DNA from: Prolixibacteraceae bacterium
GTDB lineage: Bacteria > Bacteroidota > Bacteroidia > Bacteroidales > Prolixibacteraceae
Assembly (NCBI GenBank): GCA_027858715.1
Contig: JAQICD010000075.1
Location: 1 to 52,776, forward strand
DNA: 52,776 bases
Direction of reading: 5' to 3'
Shown: piece by piece, positions 1 to 8,228 of the stretch
Numbering within the stretch: the first letter of the stretch is position 1
How the letters are laid out: each line of letters begins with the position of its first letter
Translations under genes and position numbers: made by a program
Notes under the pieces: generated by a model
Told to the model about the DNA's origin: nothing
The model's input: only the letters and a program-made list of their open reading frames with translations
Database searches by the model: none

Positions 1-732
1 CCGGGCACCGAACTCGATTGGTTCGAAAAATGGAAAGCGACCCGTATGAGTTGGCACCAGGCGCTGGGATTTGGTGAAGAAAATTACCGTTTCCATGAAC
101 ATGAAAAACTGGCTCACTATGCCAACGCGGCAGTTGATGTTGAATATAAATTCCCGTTTGGATTTAAAGAAGTAGAAGGCATTCACTCGCGTACCGATTT
201 CGACCTGAGCCAGCACCAGAAATTTAGTGGTAAAAAAATTCAATATTACGACCCCGAAGAAGGAAAGTCGTATGTACCCTACGTTGTTGAAACATCAATT
301 GGTGTTGACCGCATGTTTTTGCAGGTTATGGCAGCTTCGTACTGCGAAGAAGAAATAGAAGATGCTAATGGAAAGAAAGATACTCGTGTGGTATTAACAC
401 TTCCACCCGTACTGGCACCGATAAAACTTGCTGTATTGCCATTGGTTAAAAAAGACGGGCTACCGGAAAAAGCACGTGAGATTATCGACGACCTGAAATT
501 CGATTTTAATTGTCAGTACGACGAGAAAGACTCTATTGGAAAGCGTTACCGCCGTATGGACGCTATTGGTACGCCATTCTGTGTTACCATCGACCATCAA
601 ACCATGGAAGACAATACCGTAACAATTCGTTATCGCGATACCATGAAACAGGATCGTATTGAGATTTCTAAACTACATGGAATAATGGCTGAAGCAGTTA
701 GCATGAAGAGTGTATTTGCAAAACTAAAATAG
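1..732 (+). CDS. glyS: Glycyl-tRNA synthetase, C-terminal part (5' end cut by window)
   Basis: Class II aminoacyl-tRNA synthetase that charges tRNA-Gly with glycine in the cytoplasm. The frame is open from base 1, so the gene begins outside the window and about 243 C-terminal codons are present. The visible part holds the end of the catalytic core, including the stretch ending PYVVETSIGVDR, which resembles the class II motif 3 region. It is followed by the anticodon-binding domain, starting near VLAPIKLAVLPL and ending with YRDTMKQDRI. This is the single-chain eukaryote-like GlyRS type used by Bacteroidota rather than the two-subunit GlyQ/GlyS form. The trmN6-like gene follows after only 4 bases, so the two are probably cotranscribed. 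Identification is secure; the exact start cannot be seen. Confidence 0.93.
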   Translation, partial: PGTELDWFEKWKATRMSWHQALGFGEENYRFHEHEKLAHYANAAVDVEYKFPFGFKEVEGIHSRTDFDLSQHQKFSGKKIQYYDPEEGKSYVPYVVETSIGVDRMFLQVMAASYCEEEIEDANGKKDTRVVLTLPPVLAPIKLAVLPLVKKDGLPEKAREIIDDLKFDFNCQYDEKDSIGKRYRRMDAIGTPFCVTIDHQTMEDNTVTIRYRDTMKQDRIEISKLHGIMAEAVSMKSVFAKLK

Positions 733-736
733 TAAA

Positions 737-1450
737 TTGCCACACAATAACTTTTTTCAGTTTAAACAATTTAAAGTGGTGCAAAACCATGCTGCCATGC
801 GTGTTGGCACCGACGGGGTAATGCTGGGAGCCTGGACTGATGTAGGCCGGGCTTCCCGTATTCTCGATATAGGTACAGGAACTGGTTTAATTGCGCTAAT
901 GCTTGCCCAACGCAATAAAACAGCCCAAATTGATGCTATCGACATTGAAACAGGCGCTGTAACCGATACGTCATTCAACTTTGAAAATTCGCCCTGGAAA
1001 AAGCGGCTTCACCTGAAGCAAATCAGCGCACAGGATTTTGCAACTACAAGCATTGCAAAATACGACCTGATTGTTTGTAACCCGCCTTTTTTCAATAATT
1101 CGTTGCCATCGCAGCAACAATCAAAAACGCTTGCCCGACATACAAGTAAACTCACATTTAAAGAATTAGTTTTAGCAGCTTCGAAGCTGCTAAAACCCGA
1201 AGGCCGTTTCTGTGTGGTTTTGCCGGTCGAAAGTGAAAAACAATTTCGTAGTGAAGCTGCATTATTAAGGCTGCTCCCATATCGCATTACCCGGGTCAGG
1301 TCTAATCCTTTCAAGCCTGTTAAAAGAATTATAATGGCTTTTGCTTTCGAAGCAACATCTATAAGCGAAAATGAATTAACCATTGAAGACGAAACCCGGC
1401 ATGTTTACACCAAAGCATTTCAGGAGCTGGTTGATGCATTTTATTTATAA
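737..1450 (+). CDS. trmN6: tRNA1(Val) (adenine(37)-N6)-methyltransferase (YfiC/TrmN6 family)
   Basis: SAM-dependent methyltransferase, 237 residues, predicted to make m6A at position 37 of tRNA1(Val). The Rossmann SAM-binding motif is DIGTGTG at residues 44-50, and the N6-adenine methylase signature NPPF is at 115-118. The start is TTG at 737: an in-frame stop lies at 725-727, and the next ATG (797) would remove the conserved FKQF segment and part of the conserved region before VGTDG, which the family needs. No clear ribosome binding site is visible. It sits 4 bases after the glycyl-tRNA synthetase stop, which fits an operon of two tRNA-related genes. The family is clear; the exact substrate is inferred from homology. 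Confidence 0.88.
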   Translation: MPHNNFFQFKQFKVVQNHAAMRVGTDGVMLGAWTDVGRASRILDIGTGTGLIALMLAQRNKTAQIDAIDIETGAVTDTSFNFENSPWKKRLHLKQISAQDFATTSIAKYDLIVCNPPFFNNSLPSQQQSKTLARHTSKLTFKELVLAASKLLKPEGRFCVVLPVESEKQFRSEAALLRLLPYRITRVRSNPFKPVKRIIMAFAFEATSISENELTIEDETRHVYTKAFQELVDAFYL

Positions 1451-1466
1451 AAGATCGATTTTTGTG

Positions 1467-1496
1467 TTGTAAAACACATTTTATGAATTATTTTTG
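1467..1496 (+). promoter_or_regulatory. Bacteroidota-type promoter for the SulP transporter
   Basis: TTG at 1467-1469, 19 bases, then TATTTTTG at 1489-1496. This matches the Bacteroidota housekeeping pattern of a -33 TTG and a -7 TAnnTTTG. It would start transcription near 1502, leaving a leader of about 70 bases before the SulP gene at 1574. A weak 6-bp hairpin (TGTGTT/AACACA) overlaps the -33 side and may end the upstream operon. Confidence 0.65.
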
Positions 1497-1573
1497 CACT
1501 CCATTATTACAGCTCCACAACCGGAACATTCCTGTTGCGCCTGCACTATAATTCTTTTTAAAACTTTTTATAC

Positions 1574-3214
1574 ATGGCTCAAATTTTCAAGCCAAAGCTT
1601 TTCTCAATCCTAAAATCGGGGTTGAGCAAAAAGCAGTTTACTACCGATGTTATGGCTGGTATTGTTGTGGGAATCGTTGCATTACCCCTGGCTATTGCAT
1701 TTGCTGTTGCATCGGGTGTTTCGCCCGAAAAAGGACTAATAACCGCAGTTGTTGCCGGCTTTTTAATATCGGCACTTGGTGGCAGTCGTGTGCAAATTGG
1801 CGGCCCTACAGGCGCTTTCATTGTAATCGTGTATGGCATTGTTGAGCAATACGGAATCGATGGCCTTATTATATCAACCATAATGGCCGGCATATTCATG
1901 ATTCTCTTTGGCGTACTTAAACTGGGTGCCTTACTTAAATTTATTCCTAACCCATTGGTCGTAGGTTTTACAAGTGGCATTGCACTTGTTATTTTTTCTA
2001 CACAAATAAAAGATGCCCTTGGACTTGAAATTAGTAAAGTACCTTCTGAATTTCTCATGAAATGGTCGGCCTATTTCGATAACATTGGCAGCATCAGTCC
2101 GGCTGCTGTTATCATTACTACGGTAACTGTGTTGGTTGTAATTTTTGCTAAAAAAGTAACCAAAAAAATACCCGGTTCGTTTATTGCTATTGTAGCAATG
2201 ACACTCATTGTACAACTTTTCGACATACCGGTTACGACTATCGAATCATTCTTTGGTGAAATACCAGGCCGAATAAGTATTACGATTCCGGGCATTGAGC
2301 TTTCCGAATTAAAAAACTATCTTGCACCGGCCCTTACCATTGCATTGCTTGGCAGTATCGAATCGCTGCTTTCGGCAGTTGTATCAGATGGAATGATAAG
2401 CGGTAATCATCGTTCGAATACCGAACTTATTGCCCAGGGAATAGCCAACATAGTAACACCTTTTTTCGGCGGAATACCGGCAACAGGTGCTATTGCACGT
2501 ACAGCTACCAACGTTAAAAACGGAGGCCGGACACCCATTTCAGGCATTACACACGCCATTACATTGCTGCTTATCATGCTGTTTTTCGGGAAATGGGCAA
2601 AACTGATTCCCATGTCGTGCCTTGCCGGAATATTGATTGTTGTGGCTTATAACATGAGTGAATGGCGTTCGTTTGCTTCCATTCTCAAAAACTCATGGTT
2701 TGATAAACTGGTATTATTATCTACTTTTTTCCTGACTGTACTGGTTGACCTTACAATTGCAATTGAAGTTGGTGTAGTACTTTCGGCCATTCTGTTTATG
2801 AAACGCATGGCCGATGTAAGTGAAAAAGGCATTACAAAAGAATTGGATACCGATGTGCTTGAAGATTATTCAATTTTACCCAAAGATGTTTCGGTGTACG
2901 AAATTAGCGGACCTCTTTTTTTTGCTTCAGCAAAGGAATATGCACAGGTAATTAAATCAGTAGGTTATGCTTCAAAAATTCTGATAATCAGAATGCGGCA
3001 TGTACCGTTTATAGACTCAACCGGAATTCAGAATTTTAAATCAGCAATCAAATATTTATGCGATGCCGGCATTTCCATAAAACTGTCGGGTGTAAATAGT
3101 GATGTAAAAAACGATTTAGACAAGAACGGTATTACAAAACTTGTTGGAAATGAAAATATTTTCGATGCTTTTGACAAAGCCGTTAAGGATGCCTCAATTG
3201 AAAAAAGTGAGTAA
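1574..3214 (+). CDS. SulP-family inorganic anion transporter with STAS domain
   Basis: Inner-membrane anion transporter, 546 residues, of the SulP/SLC26 family (sulfate, bicarbonate or related anions). The N-terminal 410 residues form many hydrophobic helices, beginning with VMAGIVVGIVALPLAIAFAVASG, a stretch typical of the family. The motif GGPTGAF follows, and GGIPATGAIARTATN lies near residue 300. A cytoplasmic STAS domain occupies about residues 435-540 and contains IDSTGIQNF, the site around the conserved serine of anti-sigma-antagonist-like folds. The gene has its own promoter upstream and looks monocistronic. The anion cannot be told from sequence; some marine Bacteroidota members are proposed bicarbonate transporters. 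Confidence 0.92.
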   Translation: MAQIFKPKLFSILKSGLSKKQFTTDVMAGIVVGIVALPLAIAFAVASGVSPEKGLITAVVAGFLISALGGSRVQIGGPTGAFIVIVYGIVEQYGIDGLIISTIMAGIFMILFGVLKLGALLKFIPNPLVVGFTSGIALVIFSTQIKDALGLEISKVPSEFLMKWSAYFDNIGSISPAAVIITTVTVLVVIFAKKVTKKIPGSFIAIVAMTLIVQLFDIPVTTIESFFGEIPGRISITIPGIELSELKNYLAPALTIALLGSIESLLSAVVSDGMISGNHRSNTELIAQGIANIVTPFFGGIPATGAIARTATNVKNGGRTPISGITHAITLLLIMLFFGKWAKLIPMSCLAGILIVVAYNMSEWRSFASILKNSWFDKLVLLSTFFLTVLVDLTIAIEVGVVLSAILFMKRMADVSEKGITKELDTDVLEDYSILPKDVSVYEISGPLFFASAKEYAQVIKSVGYASKILIIRMRHVPFIDSTGIQNFKSAIKYLCDAGISIKLSGVNSDVKNDLDKNGITKLVGNENIFDAFDKAVKDASIEKSE

Positions 3215-3270
3215 CTTGGTTCTATCATTAAGGTAATTGCTTAACTTTATTCTTTATAACTGAGACGAAT

Positions 3271-3747
3271 ATGAAAAAATATATAGCAATCGTATTGTTG
3301 TTTGCCTCATTTTCGTGTGCAAACCAAAAGGCTTCAAATCAGCAAACTATGTCGAACGAGCCATTTATTATTTACAAAACAAGGGTCGATTACACTCAAA
3401 ATGTGCCGGTAATTTTAAATGCCGGCAAAACAGCTATTGTTTCCTATCCCGGCCCGTCAGATTTGATAACAAATAACGAACTTTTAACTCCTACTCAACT
3501 TGCAAATGGCTATTTGCTTGACAACAGAGGTATTTCTCCAAACGTAGCTTTTACCTCGTACACTTACAGCGATTATGTGAAACTAGAAAAAGCGCCATCT
3601 ATTGAAGAACTTTTTGAAAGCATTATCGACAAATATCCGTTAATTAACATGTACGATTGTAAAAATCAGTTACATATTAAAAACGACAAGAAGAAGATCA
3701 AACATCTGATTAAGAGCGGTTTTAATGACTGCAAAAAACTAAAATAA
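3271..3747 (+). CDS. Putative lipoprotein of unknown function
   Basis: 158 residues, not recognised. The N-terminus MKKYIAIVLLFASFSCANQ is a lipoprotein signal peptide with the lipid cysteine at residue 16. No acidic cluster follows the cysteine, which favours a periplasmic-facing lipoprotein. The mature part is soluble, with a C-terminal segment rich in lysine and two cysteines (YDCKNQL and NDCKKLK) that could form a disulfide. It starts 56 bases after the SulP gene in the same direction and could share its transcript. I can assign no reaction or partner. Confidence 0.7.
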   Translation: MKKYIAIVLLFASFSCANQKASNQQTMSNEPFIIYKTRVDYTQNVPVILNAGKTAIVSYPGPSDLITNNELLTPTQLANGYLLDNRGISPNVAFTSYTYSDYVKLEKAPSIEELFESIIDKYPLINMYDCKNQLHIKNDKKKIKHLIKSGFNDCKKLK

Positions 3748-3787
3748 TTCTTTTTATCAAGTCCAGTTAAAAAAATTCAAGAAAAAC

Positions 3788-3819
3788 TTGACTTTTACCT
3801 GCTAACTACCGTACATTTG
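3788..3819 (+). promoter_or_regulatory. Promoter of a short non-coding transcript
   Basis: TTG at 3788-3790, 21 bases, then TACATTTG at 3812-3819, a full match to the Bacteroidota -7 element TAnnTTTG. Transcription would start near 3825, and no plausible plus-strand gene follows before the terminator at 3892. Confidence 0.55.
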
Positions 3820-3824
3820 TAATG

Positions 3825-3921
3825 CTTAATCAAAACCAGTTTAATTTTCTCTTTTCCAACCACACACCCCAAGCGCACAAGCTTGACTTCAGCCGGAAAT
3901 TCCCTATTTCCGGCTTTTTTT
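3825..3921 (+). ncRNA. Candidate small RNA (about 97 nt) with own promoter and terminator
   Basis: A promoter-like element at 3788-3819 and a strong rho-independent terminator at 3891-3921 bracket a short stretch with no convincing coding frame. The body has an A/U-rich 5' part, a C/A-rich single-stranded-looking part (about 3859-3880) and the terminator hairpin. Its 3' end touches the last bases of the S4-domain gene on the other strand. An ATG at 3822 opens a frame, but that frame runs through the terminator and is antisense to the S4 gene, so coding is unlikely. Existence is inferred only from the signals; function is unknown. Confidence 0.45.
3891..3921 (+). terminator. Rho-independent terminator
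   Basis: Ten-base arms AGCCGGAAAT and ATTTCCGGCT (3891-3900 and 3906-3915) with a 5-base loop, running into seven T residues at 3915-3921. The T tract is on the plus strand, so it ends plus-strand transcription. On the minus strand the hairpin lacks a T tract and would serve poorly for the S4/hemW operon. Confidence 0.8.
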
Positions 3922-4132
3922 ACACTATTTTTATCTGTACATTAAATATCTCAACAACATCTCCTTTTCGCAATTTTGCGCGTTTACGTTGCTCGGGTTC
4001 TTCATTAAGCAAAACCTCACCATTATCGACAAAAAGTTTTGCCTGACCACCACTTTCGGCAATTTGTAAAACTTTAAGCAGTTTTATCAACTCAATATAT
4101 TCGGTTTCTAATTCAAATTCTATGTTTTCCAT
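3920..4132 (-). CDS. S4-domain RNA-binding protein (YbcJ-like)
   Basis: 70-residue protein made almost wholly of an S4 RNA-binding domain. It resembles E. coli YbcJ, with the typical core LKVLQIAESGGQAKLFVDNGEV followed by a basic RKRAKLRKGD turn and a final strand. S4 domains bind structured RNA such as rRNA or tRNA. It lies 12 bases downstream of hemW on the minus strand and is probably cotranscribed with it. Its stop codon overlaps the T tract of the plus-strand terminator. Family assignment is firm; the RNA partner is unknown. Confidence 0.85.
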   Translation of the reverse strand: MENIEFELETEYIELIKLLKVLQIAESGGQAKLFVDNGEVLLNEEPEQRKRAKLRKGDVVEIFNVQIKIV

Positions 4133-4144
4133 TTTAACTACTTT

Positions 4145-5269
4145 TTACACAACTAAATCCGACATAATCTTATCGGAAATAAAAATACCCTTTTTTGTAA
4201 GAGCAAGCGAATCATTTTCAATATTTACCTGCCCTGAATTAACGTAACTTTCTGCATTTTTAAGCATCTTTTCGAGATAATTGAGGCCAAATTCTGTTTC
4301 GACATAACTCAAACTAATGCCCCAAATAGTACGTAATGAAGTAATTATATAATCGTTGAACTTATCATTTACTGATAGAATTTCAGTTTCGCAAGATACT
4401 TTTCTGCCTGTTATTGATGCCAAATAAACGTCAAGGTTTGAAATATTCCATTGCCGGTTCTGAATATTAAAAGAATGTGCTGAAGGCCCTAATCCAAGGT
4501 ACTCGGTCTGCTTCCAATACGAGGAATTGTGATTGGAATAAAAACCTGGTAAGGCAAAATTTGATACCTCATACTGAACAAATCCATTTTTTTCGGCCTT
4601 GTTTATCAATATTTCAAATTGCTCAACACTTTGTTGTTCGTCAATTTCACGGATAGTGCCTTTTTTAAGTCGATTCCACAACGATGTGCCGGGATGATAA
4701 GTAAGATGATAAGCCGAAAGGTGCTGAACATTTAAATCAAAAACTTTATCGAGATTTATTTGCCACTGCTCGTTGGTCATTTGTGGAAAACCATAAATTA
4801 AATCAACGCTAATGTTATTATATCCTGTATTTTGAGCAATTTTAACGGCATCTTCTGCCTGTTGTTTGTCGTGCCGGCGATTCATTAATTTCAGTCCTGA
4901 AGCTGAAAACGTCTGAATACCAATACTTAAACGATTAATGCCCGCATTCTTTATTTGCTCTAAATACTTGATATCAAGGTCGTCGGGATTAGCCTCAAGT
5001 GTTATTTCAGCACTATCCGAAACCCGGTACAATTTTCTACATTCGTGTAATAATTCCGAAAGTTGCTCAGCCGAAAGCAACGAAGGGGTACCACCTCCAA
5101 AATAAATGGTGCGGATAGTTCGTTCATTAAGATAATTGTTGCGTAGTTTCAATTCCTTTTTAAAAGCATCAACCAAAGCCTGAATTTTATCGATATTAGT
5201 TGTTTTATAAAAATCGCAATAAGTACAACGGCTTTTGCAAAAAGGAATATGAAAATAAATTCCGGCCAT
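4145..5269 (-). CDS. hemW: HemW-like radical SAM protein (heme chaperone)
   Basis: 374-residue radical SAM enzyme. CKSRCTYCDF at residues 11-20 supplies the three 4Fe-4S cysteines (11, 15, 18), followed by F where true coproporphyrinogen oxidase HemN has a fourth cysteine. This and the modest length point to HemW, a heme-binding chaperone, rather than HemN. The SAM-binding segment YFGGGTPSLL and the family's C-terminal winged-helix-like end are present. It leads a minus-strand pair with the S4 protein and is divergent from the VanZ-like gene at 5343. Older databases label such genes as oxygen-independent coproporphyrinogen oxidase; I judge that label less likely. Confidence 0.88.
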   Translation of the reverse strand: MAGIYFHIPFCKSRCTYCDFYKTTNIDKIQALVDAFKKELKLRNNYLNERTIRTIYFGGGTPSLLSAEQLSELLHECRKLYRVSDSAEITLEANPDDLDIKYLEQIKNAGINRLSIGIQTFSASGLKLMNRRHDKQQAEDAVKIAQNTGYNNISVDLIYGFPQMTNEQWQINLDKVFDLNVQHLSAYHLTYHPGTSLWNRLKKGTIREIDEQQSVEQFEILINKAEKNGFVQYEVSNFALPGFYSNHNSSYWKQTEYLGLGPSAHSFNIQNRQWNISNLDVYLASITGRKVSCETEILSVNDKFNDYIITSLRTIWGISLSYVETEFGLNYLEKMLKNAESYVNSGQVNIENDSLALTKKGIFISDKIMSDLVV

Positions 5270-5342
5270 ATTTTTTGAGAATTAAAAATTAAAGACACAA
5301 AAATACAATATTAAAATACAGATATTTGCAAAAAACAATTTC

Positions 5343-5735
5343 ATGCAGAAAAACATAAAATATCTATACCTGATAATTTGGATTGCACTATTGATATACG
5401 CACTTTTAACTCCGCCAAACGCACTACCAAAACTTAAATTATTTCAGCATTTCGATAAAGTTGTACACTTTGGAATGTTTTTCACTCTGGTTGTAATACT
5501 GGTTCCGATTTATTTGAGTCAGCAAAATTACATCAGAAGTTACCTGTTCAGTTTTTTTACTTCGGTATTTACGGGCATTCTTTTCGAAATATTACAAAAC
5601 AATCTCACTAGCGGTCGTACCGGCTCTATTGACGATGCAATTGCCGATACAGCCGGAGCAGCAATCGCAGTGCTATTTTATCATTATTTTGTAAGGCAAA
5701 AACCTCTTGAGAAGTTTGTTTTCAGAATTCAATAG
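5343..5735 (+). CDS. VanZ-like membrane protein
   Basis: 130-residue integral membrane protein with about four hydrophobic helices: YLYLIIWIALLIYALL, FGMFFTLVVILVPIYL, a third around residues 60-75 and one near the C-terminus. The segment FDKVVHFGMFF and the late SIDDAIADTAGAAIAV are typical of the VanZ-like family, named after a teicoplanin-resistance protein but mostly of unknown role in Bacteroidota. Nothing here implies antibiotic resistance. Its last 14 bases overlap the 3' end of the Rrf2 gene on the opposite strand. Confidence 0.8.
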   Translation: MQKNIKYLYLIIWIALLIYALLTPPNALPKLKLFQHFDKVVHFGMFFTLVVILVPIYLSQQNYIRSYLFSFFTSVFTGILFEILQNNLTSGRTGSIDDAIADTAGAAIAVLFYHYFVRQKPLEKFVFRIQ

Positions 5736-6165
5736 ATTCACCCGAAATTTCAAAATCATCGATAATATCTGCCAACGAAGTGTCTTTATAAAAACGGATT
5801 AAATCGTCGCGAATCTGGCTAAACCTGCGGTGAACCGGACATGTTGATATTTCTTCTGTAAAGCAGGTACAAGGTTCGAGCCTGATTATGCAGTTGTTGA
5901 AATATTTATCACCATCAACATGAACAACAATGTCGTAAAGTGAAATATCTTCGGCATCGCGACCAAGCGAAAAGCCACCATTTGGCCCCTTCGTTGAACT
6001 AAGCATTCTTTCGCGTGCCATACTTTGAAGAATTTTACCAAGAAAGGGCGATGGTATTTTCAGGTCTTCAGATATTTTTTTAATGCCAATTTTTTTTTCA
6101 TCTTTTGAGTAATTGGCGAGGTAAATTAAAGCCCGAATGGCATATTTACAGGTGTTTGAAAGCAT
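5722..6165 (-). CDS. Rrf2-family transcriptional regulator with four cysteines
   Basis: 147-residue regulator with an N-terminal winged helix (residues 1-65, including the recognition-helix region SPFLGKILQSMA and the wing GPNGGFSL), as in IscR, NsrR and RsrR. The middle holds C92, C99, C101 and C109 followed by H112, a cluster able to hold an Fe-S centre but with spacing unlike the C-x5-C-x5-C of IscR. A redox or nitric oxide sensing role is therefore plausible but inferred. It lies 66 bases downstream of rpiB on the same strand, and no iron-sulfur assembly genes are adjacent. Its own targets cannot be read from this window. Confidence 0.87.
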   Translation of the reverse strand: MLSNTCKYAIRALIYLANYSKDEKKIGIKKISEDLKIPSPFLGKILQSMARERMLSSTKGPNGGFSLGRDAEDISLYDIVVHVDGDKYFNNCIIRLEPCTCFTEEISTCPVHRRFSQIRDDLIRFYKDTSLADIIDDFEISGESIEF

Positions 6166-6231
6166 AAGCTCAAATTTTAGGCGTTGGGTATTTATTTAGT
6201 ACGTTTAGTTACATGCCTTAAAATTAATATT

Positions 6232-6678
6232 TTATTTCGTACTTAATGGTATTTTTTTAATTCTTTGTTCGTGACGGCCACCTTCAAAATCTGAATTCAA
6301 AAACGCATCTACAATCTCAATGGCTTGTTGGTCAGTTACAAAACGAGCTGGCAAGGCAAGTATGTTTGCATCATTATGCTTTCTTCCCAGCACAGCAATT
6401 TCGGGTGTCCAGCTCAAAGCCGAACGAATTCCCTGGTGCTTATTAACCGTCATGTTTATTCCGTTTCCGCTGCCACAAAGTGAAATTCCAAAATCAAATT
6501 CTTCATTTTCAACAGCCGACGCCATCGGGTGTGCCCAATCTGCATAATCTGTACTTTCGGCCGAAAAGGCACCAAAATCTTTTATTTCTATTCCTAAACC
6601 TTTCAAGTGTTTTATAACCACTTGTTTTCGCTCGTAACCGGCATGATCCGATGCCAGGGCAATTTTCAATTTGTTCAT
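6232..6678 (-). CDS. rpiB: Ribose-5-phosphate isomerase B (RpiB/LacAB family)
   Basis: 148-residue sugar-phosphate isomerase that interconverts ribose 5-phosphate and ribulose 5-phosphate in the pentose phosphate pathway. Family motifs are present: SDHAG at 10-14, the catalytic-cysteine loop CGSGNG at 68-73, and the HND phosphate-site segment at 101-103. Length fits the family. It is 11 bases downstream of the flippase gene and probably on its transcript. Related LacA/LacB or allose-phosphate isomerases share the fold, but the single-gene setting and motifs favour RpiB. Confidence 0.92.
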   Translation of the reverse strand: MNKLKIALASDHAGYERKQVVIKHLKGLGIEIKDFGAFSAESTDYADWAHPMASAVENEEFDFGISLCGSGNGINMTVNKHQGIRSALSWTPEIAVLGRKHNDANILALPARFVTDQQAIEIVDAFLNSDFEGGRHEQRIKKIPLSTK

Positions 6679-6689
6679 TTTACTATGAA

Positions 6690-8162
6690 TTAGTCTTTTA
6701 TAATCAACCTGTAAAAATCTTTTTTTTCTTTTATCACAATAATTGCCAAAAATAAAATATTAATAAGAATTGATAACCAGAAATGTGGATTTGTTTCTGT
6801 TCGAACATTCCAATACAACAAAAATAATACTACTGAAACAAATAAATAGAATAAGAAGTTTTTAACGTCGTATTTAATGGGGTAATGCTTTCGTCCTAGA
6901 AAATACGACACCACCACCATACTAACAAAACATGCCAATATGGCCCATGCCGAAGCATAATATCCAATATACGGTATCAGCATAATATTTATCAATACGG
7001 TAATAACCGAGCCCATTATGCCCATATAAGCGCCATAACGTGTTTTATCGCTTAGCTTGTACCACAACGATAGTGTAAAATAAATACCCATAAAAAGATT
7101 GGCCATAAGCACAATAGGCACTATAGTTATGCCTTCGCGATAAGGTGGTGCTATAATAAATTTAAATAAGTCGATAAACGAAGAAAGTCCAAGAAAAATC
7201 ATGAAACCAAATATGGCAAAATACTTCATCACAATCACGTACATGGTTTTATCGTTGTCGTCGTTTTTTTGGCTGAAAAAGAATGGTTCGAATGCGAATC
7301 GGAAAGCCTGTATAAACATATTCAGCACCACCGCCATTTTAAACGAAGCCCCGTAAATACCCAGTTGCTTTAAGGGTTCTGCTTCTTCGGGCAACAACCG
7401 GGGCAACAATATTTTATCAATATTCTGATTAATCATGCCCGTTATACCCACAATAAGTATCGGAAACGAATACGAAAGCATCTTTTTCCATAACAAAACA
7501 TCAAATTTCAAAGCCAACTTCATGTGGGGAATGAGCATCACGAAAGTAACCAAAGTAGCGATCATGTTGGCTAAAAAAACATATCCAATACCAAATTCGG
7601 GGTCGTACAATTTATCGAATATTCCACGTGGAAATATTTCGGCAAAGTAGGGAAGAATAACCAGGAAAAACACGTTAAATCCAATGTTTATGCCAATGTT
7701 AACGAACTTAATTACAGCAAATTTAAGCGGTTTGTGTTGAAGCCTCAGACGTGCAAACGGAAGGGTTGATAGCACATCAAAAGCAATTGTTATCCCCATT
7801 ATTTTGATGTAGGTTTCAAATCCATCAAGCTGAATGGCTGAGGCAATGTCGGATGTCCAGCTCAATACAACAATTAGAAACAATAACGAAGAAAAAGCAA
7901 GTGAAATAAATGATGTTGAAAAAACTTTAGTAGCGTCTTTTTCTTTGGACGAAAACCTGAAAAACCCGGTTTCCATTCCGTAAGTTAATATCACGAACAA
8001 GAAAGCAACATACGCATAAATGTTCGTAATTACTCCAAGATTGGCCTGCTCTAAAAAAATATAGGTCCACAACGGGTTTAGCCACCAGTTCAGAAATCTG
8101 CCAATAATGCTTGGAACTCCATAAATTGCTGTTTCTCCGGTTAATTTTTTAAGTGCTTTCAA
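6690..8162 (-). CDS. Polysaccharide flippase (Wzx/MATE-like, MOP superfamily)
   Basis: 490-residue inner-membrane protein with about 12-14 hydrophobic helices and short loops, of the polysaccharide exporter branch of the MOP superfamily. The N-terminus (TGETAIYGVPSIIGRFLNW) is typical of Bacteroidota lipopolysaccharide-biosynthesis flippases, which move lipid-linked glycans across the inner membrane. The neighbouring rpiB lies directly downstream; no glycosyltransferases are adjacent, so the glycan is unknown. The 12-bp palindrome TTCCACGTGGAA (a weak parS-like site) lies inside the gene at 7622-7633. Confidence 0.85.
   Translation of the reverse strand: MKALKKLTGETAIYGVPSIIGRFLNWWLNPLWTYIFLEQANLGVITNIYAYVAFLFVILTYGMETGFFRFSSKEKDATKVFSTSFISLAFSSLLFLIVVLSWTSDIASAIQLDGFETYIKIMGITIAFDVLSTLPFARLRLQHKPLKFAVIKFVNIGINIGFNVFFLVILPYFAEIFPRGIFDKLYDPEFGIGYVFLANMIATLVTFVMLIPHMKLALKFDVLLWKKMLSYSFPILIVGITGMINQNIDKILLPRLLPEEAEPLKQLGIYGASFKMAVVLNMFIQAFRFAFEPFFFSQKNDDNDKTMYVIVMKYFAIFGFMIFLGLSSFIDLFKFIIAPPYREGITIVPIVLMANLFMGIYFTLSLWYKLSDKTRYGAYMGIMGSVITVLINIMLIPYIGYYASAWAILACFVSMVVVSYFLGRKHYPIKYDVKNFLFYLFVSVVLFLLYWNVRTETNPHFWLSILINILFLAIIVIKEKKDFYRLIIKD
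7621..7634. other. parS-like palindrome, two mismatches
   Basis: The 12-bp core TTCCACGTGGAA is identical to the core of the perfect site at 17301 and differs only at the two outer bases of the 14-mer. It is inside the flippase gene. It could be a weak ParB site or chance; the perfect site nearby makes it worth noting. Confidence 0.3.
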
Positions 8163-8228
8163 AATTTGACAATTAGTTTATTAATTTTGTTTTCAAATCT
8201 ATAAAATTGAATTTAACAGATTAATGAA

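Noticed and set aside
3822-4046. Plus-strand open frame of 74 codons after the promoter at 3788
   Set aside because: It runs through a strong terminator hairpin and is antisense to the S4-domain gene, whose protein family is clear.
4145-5269. Labelling this gene as coproporphyrinogen III oxidase HemN
   Set aside because: The residue after the CxxxCxxC motif region is F where HemN has the fourth cysteine, and the length fits HemW.
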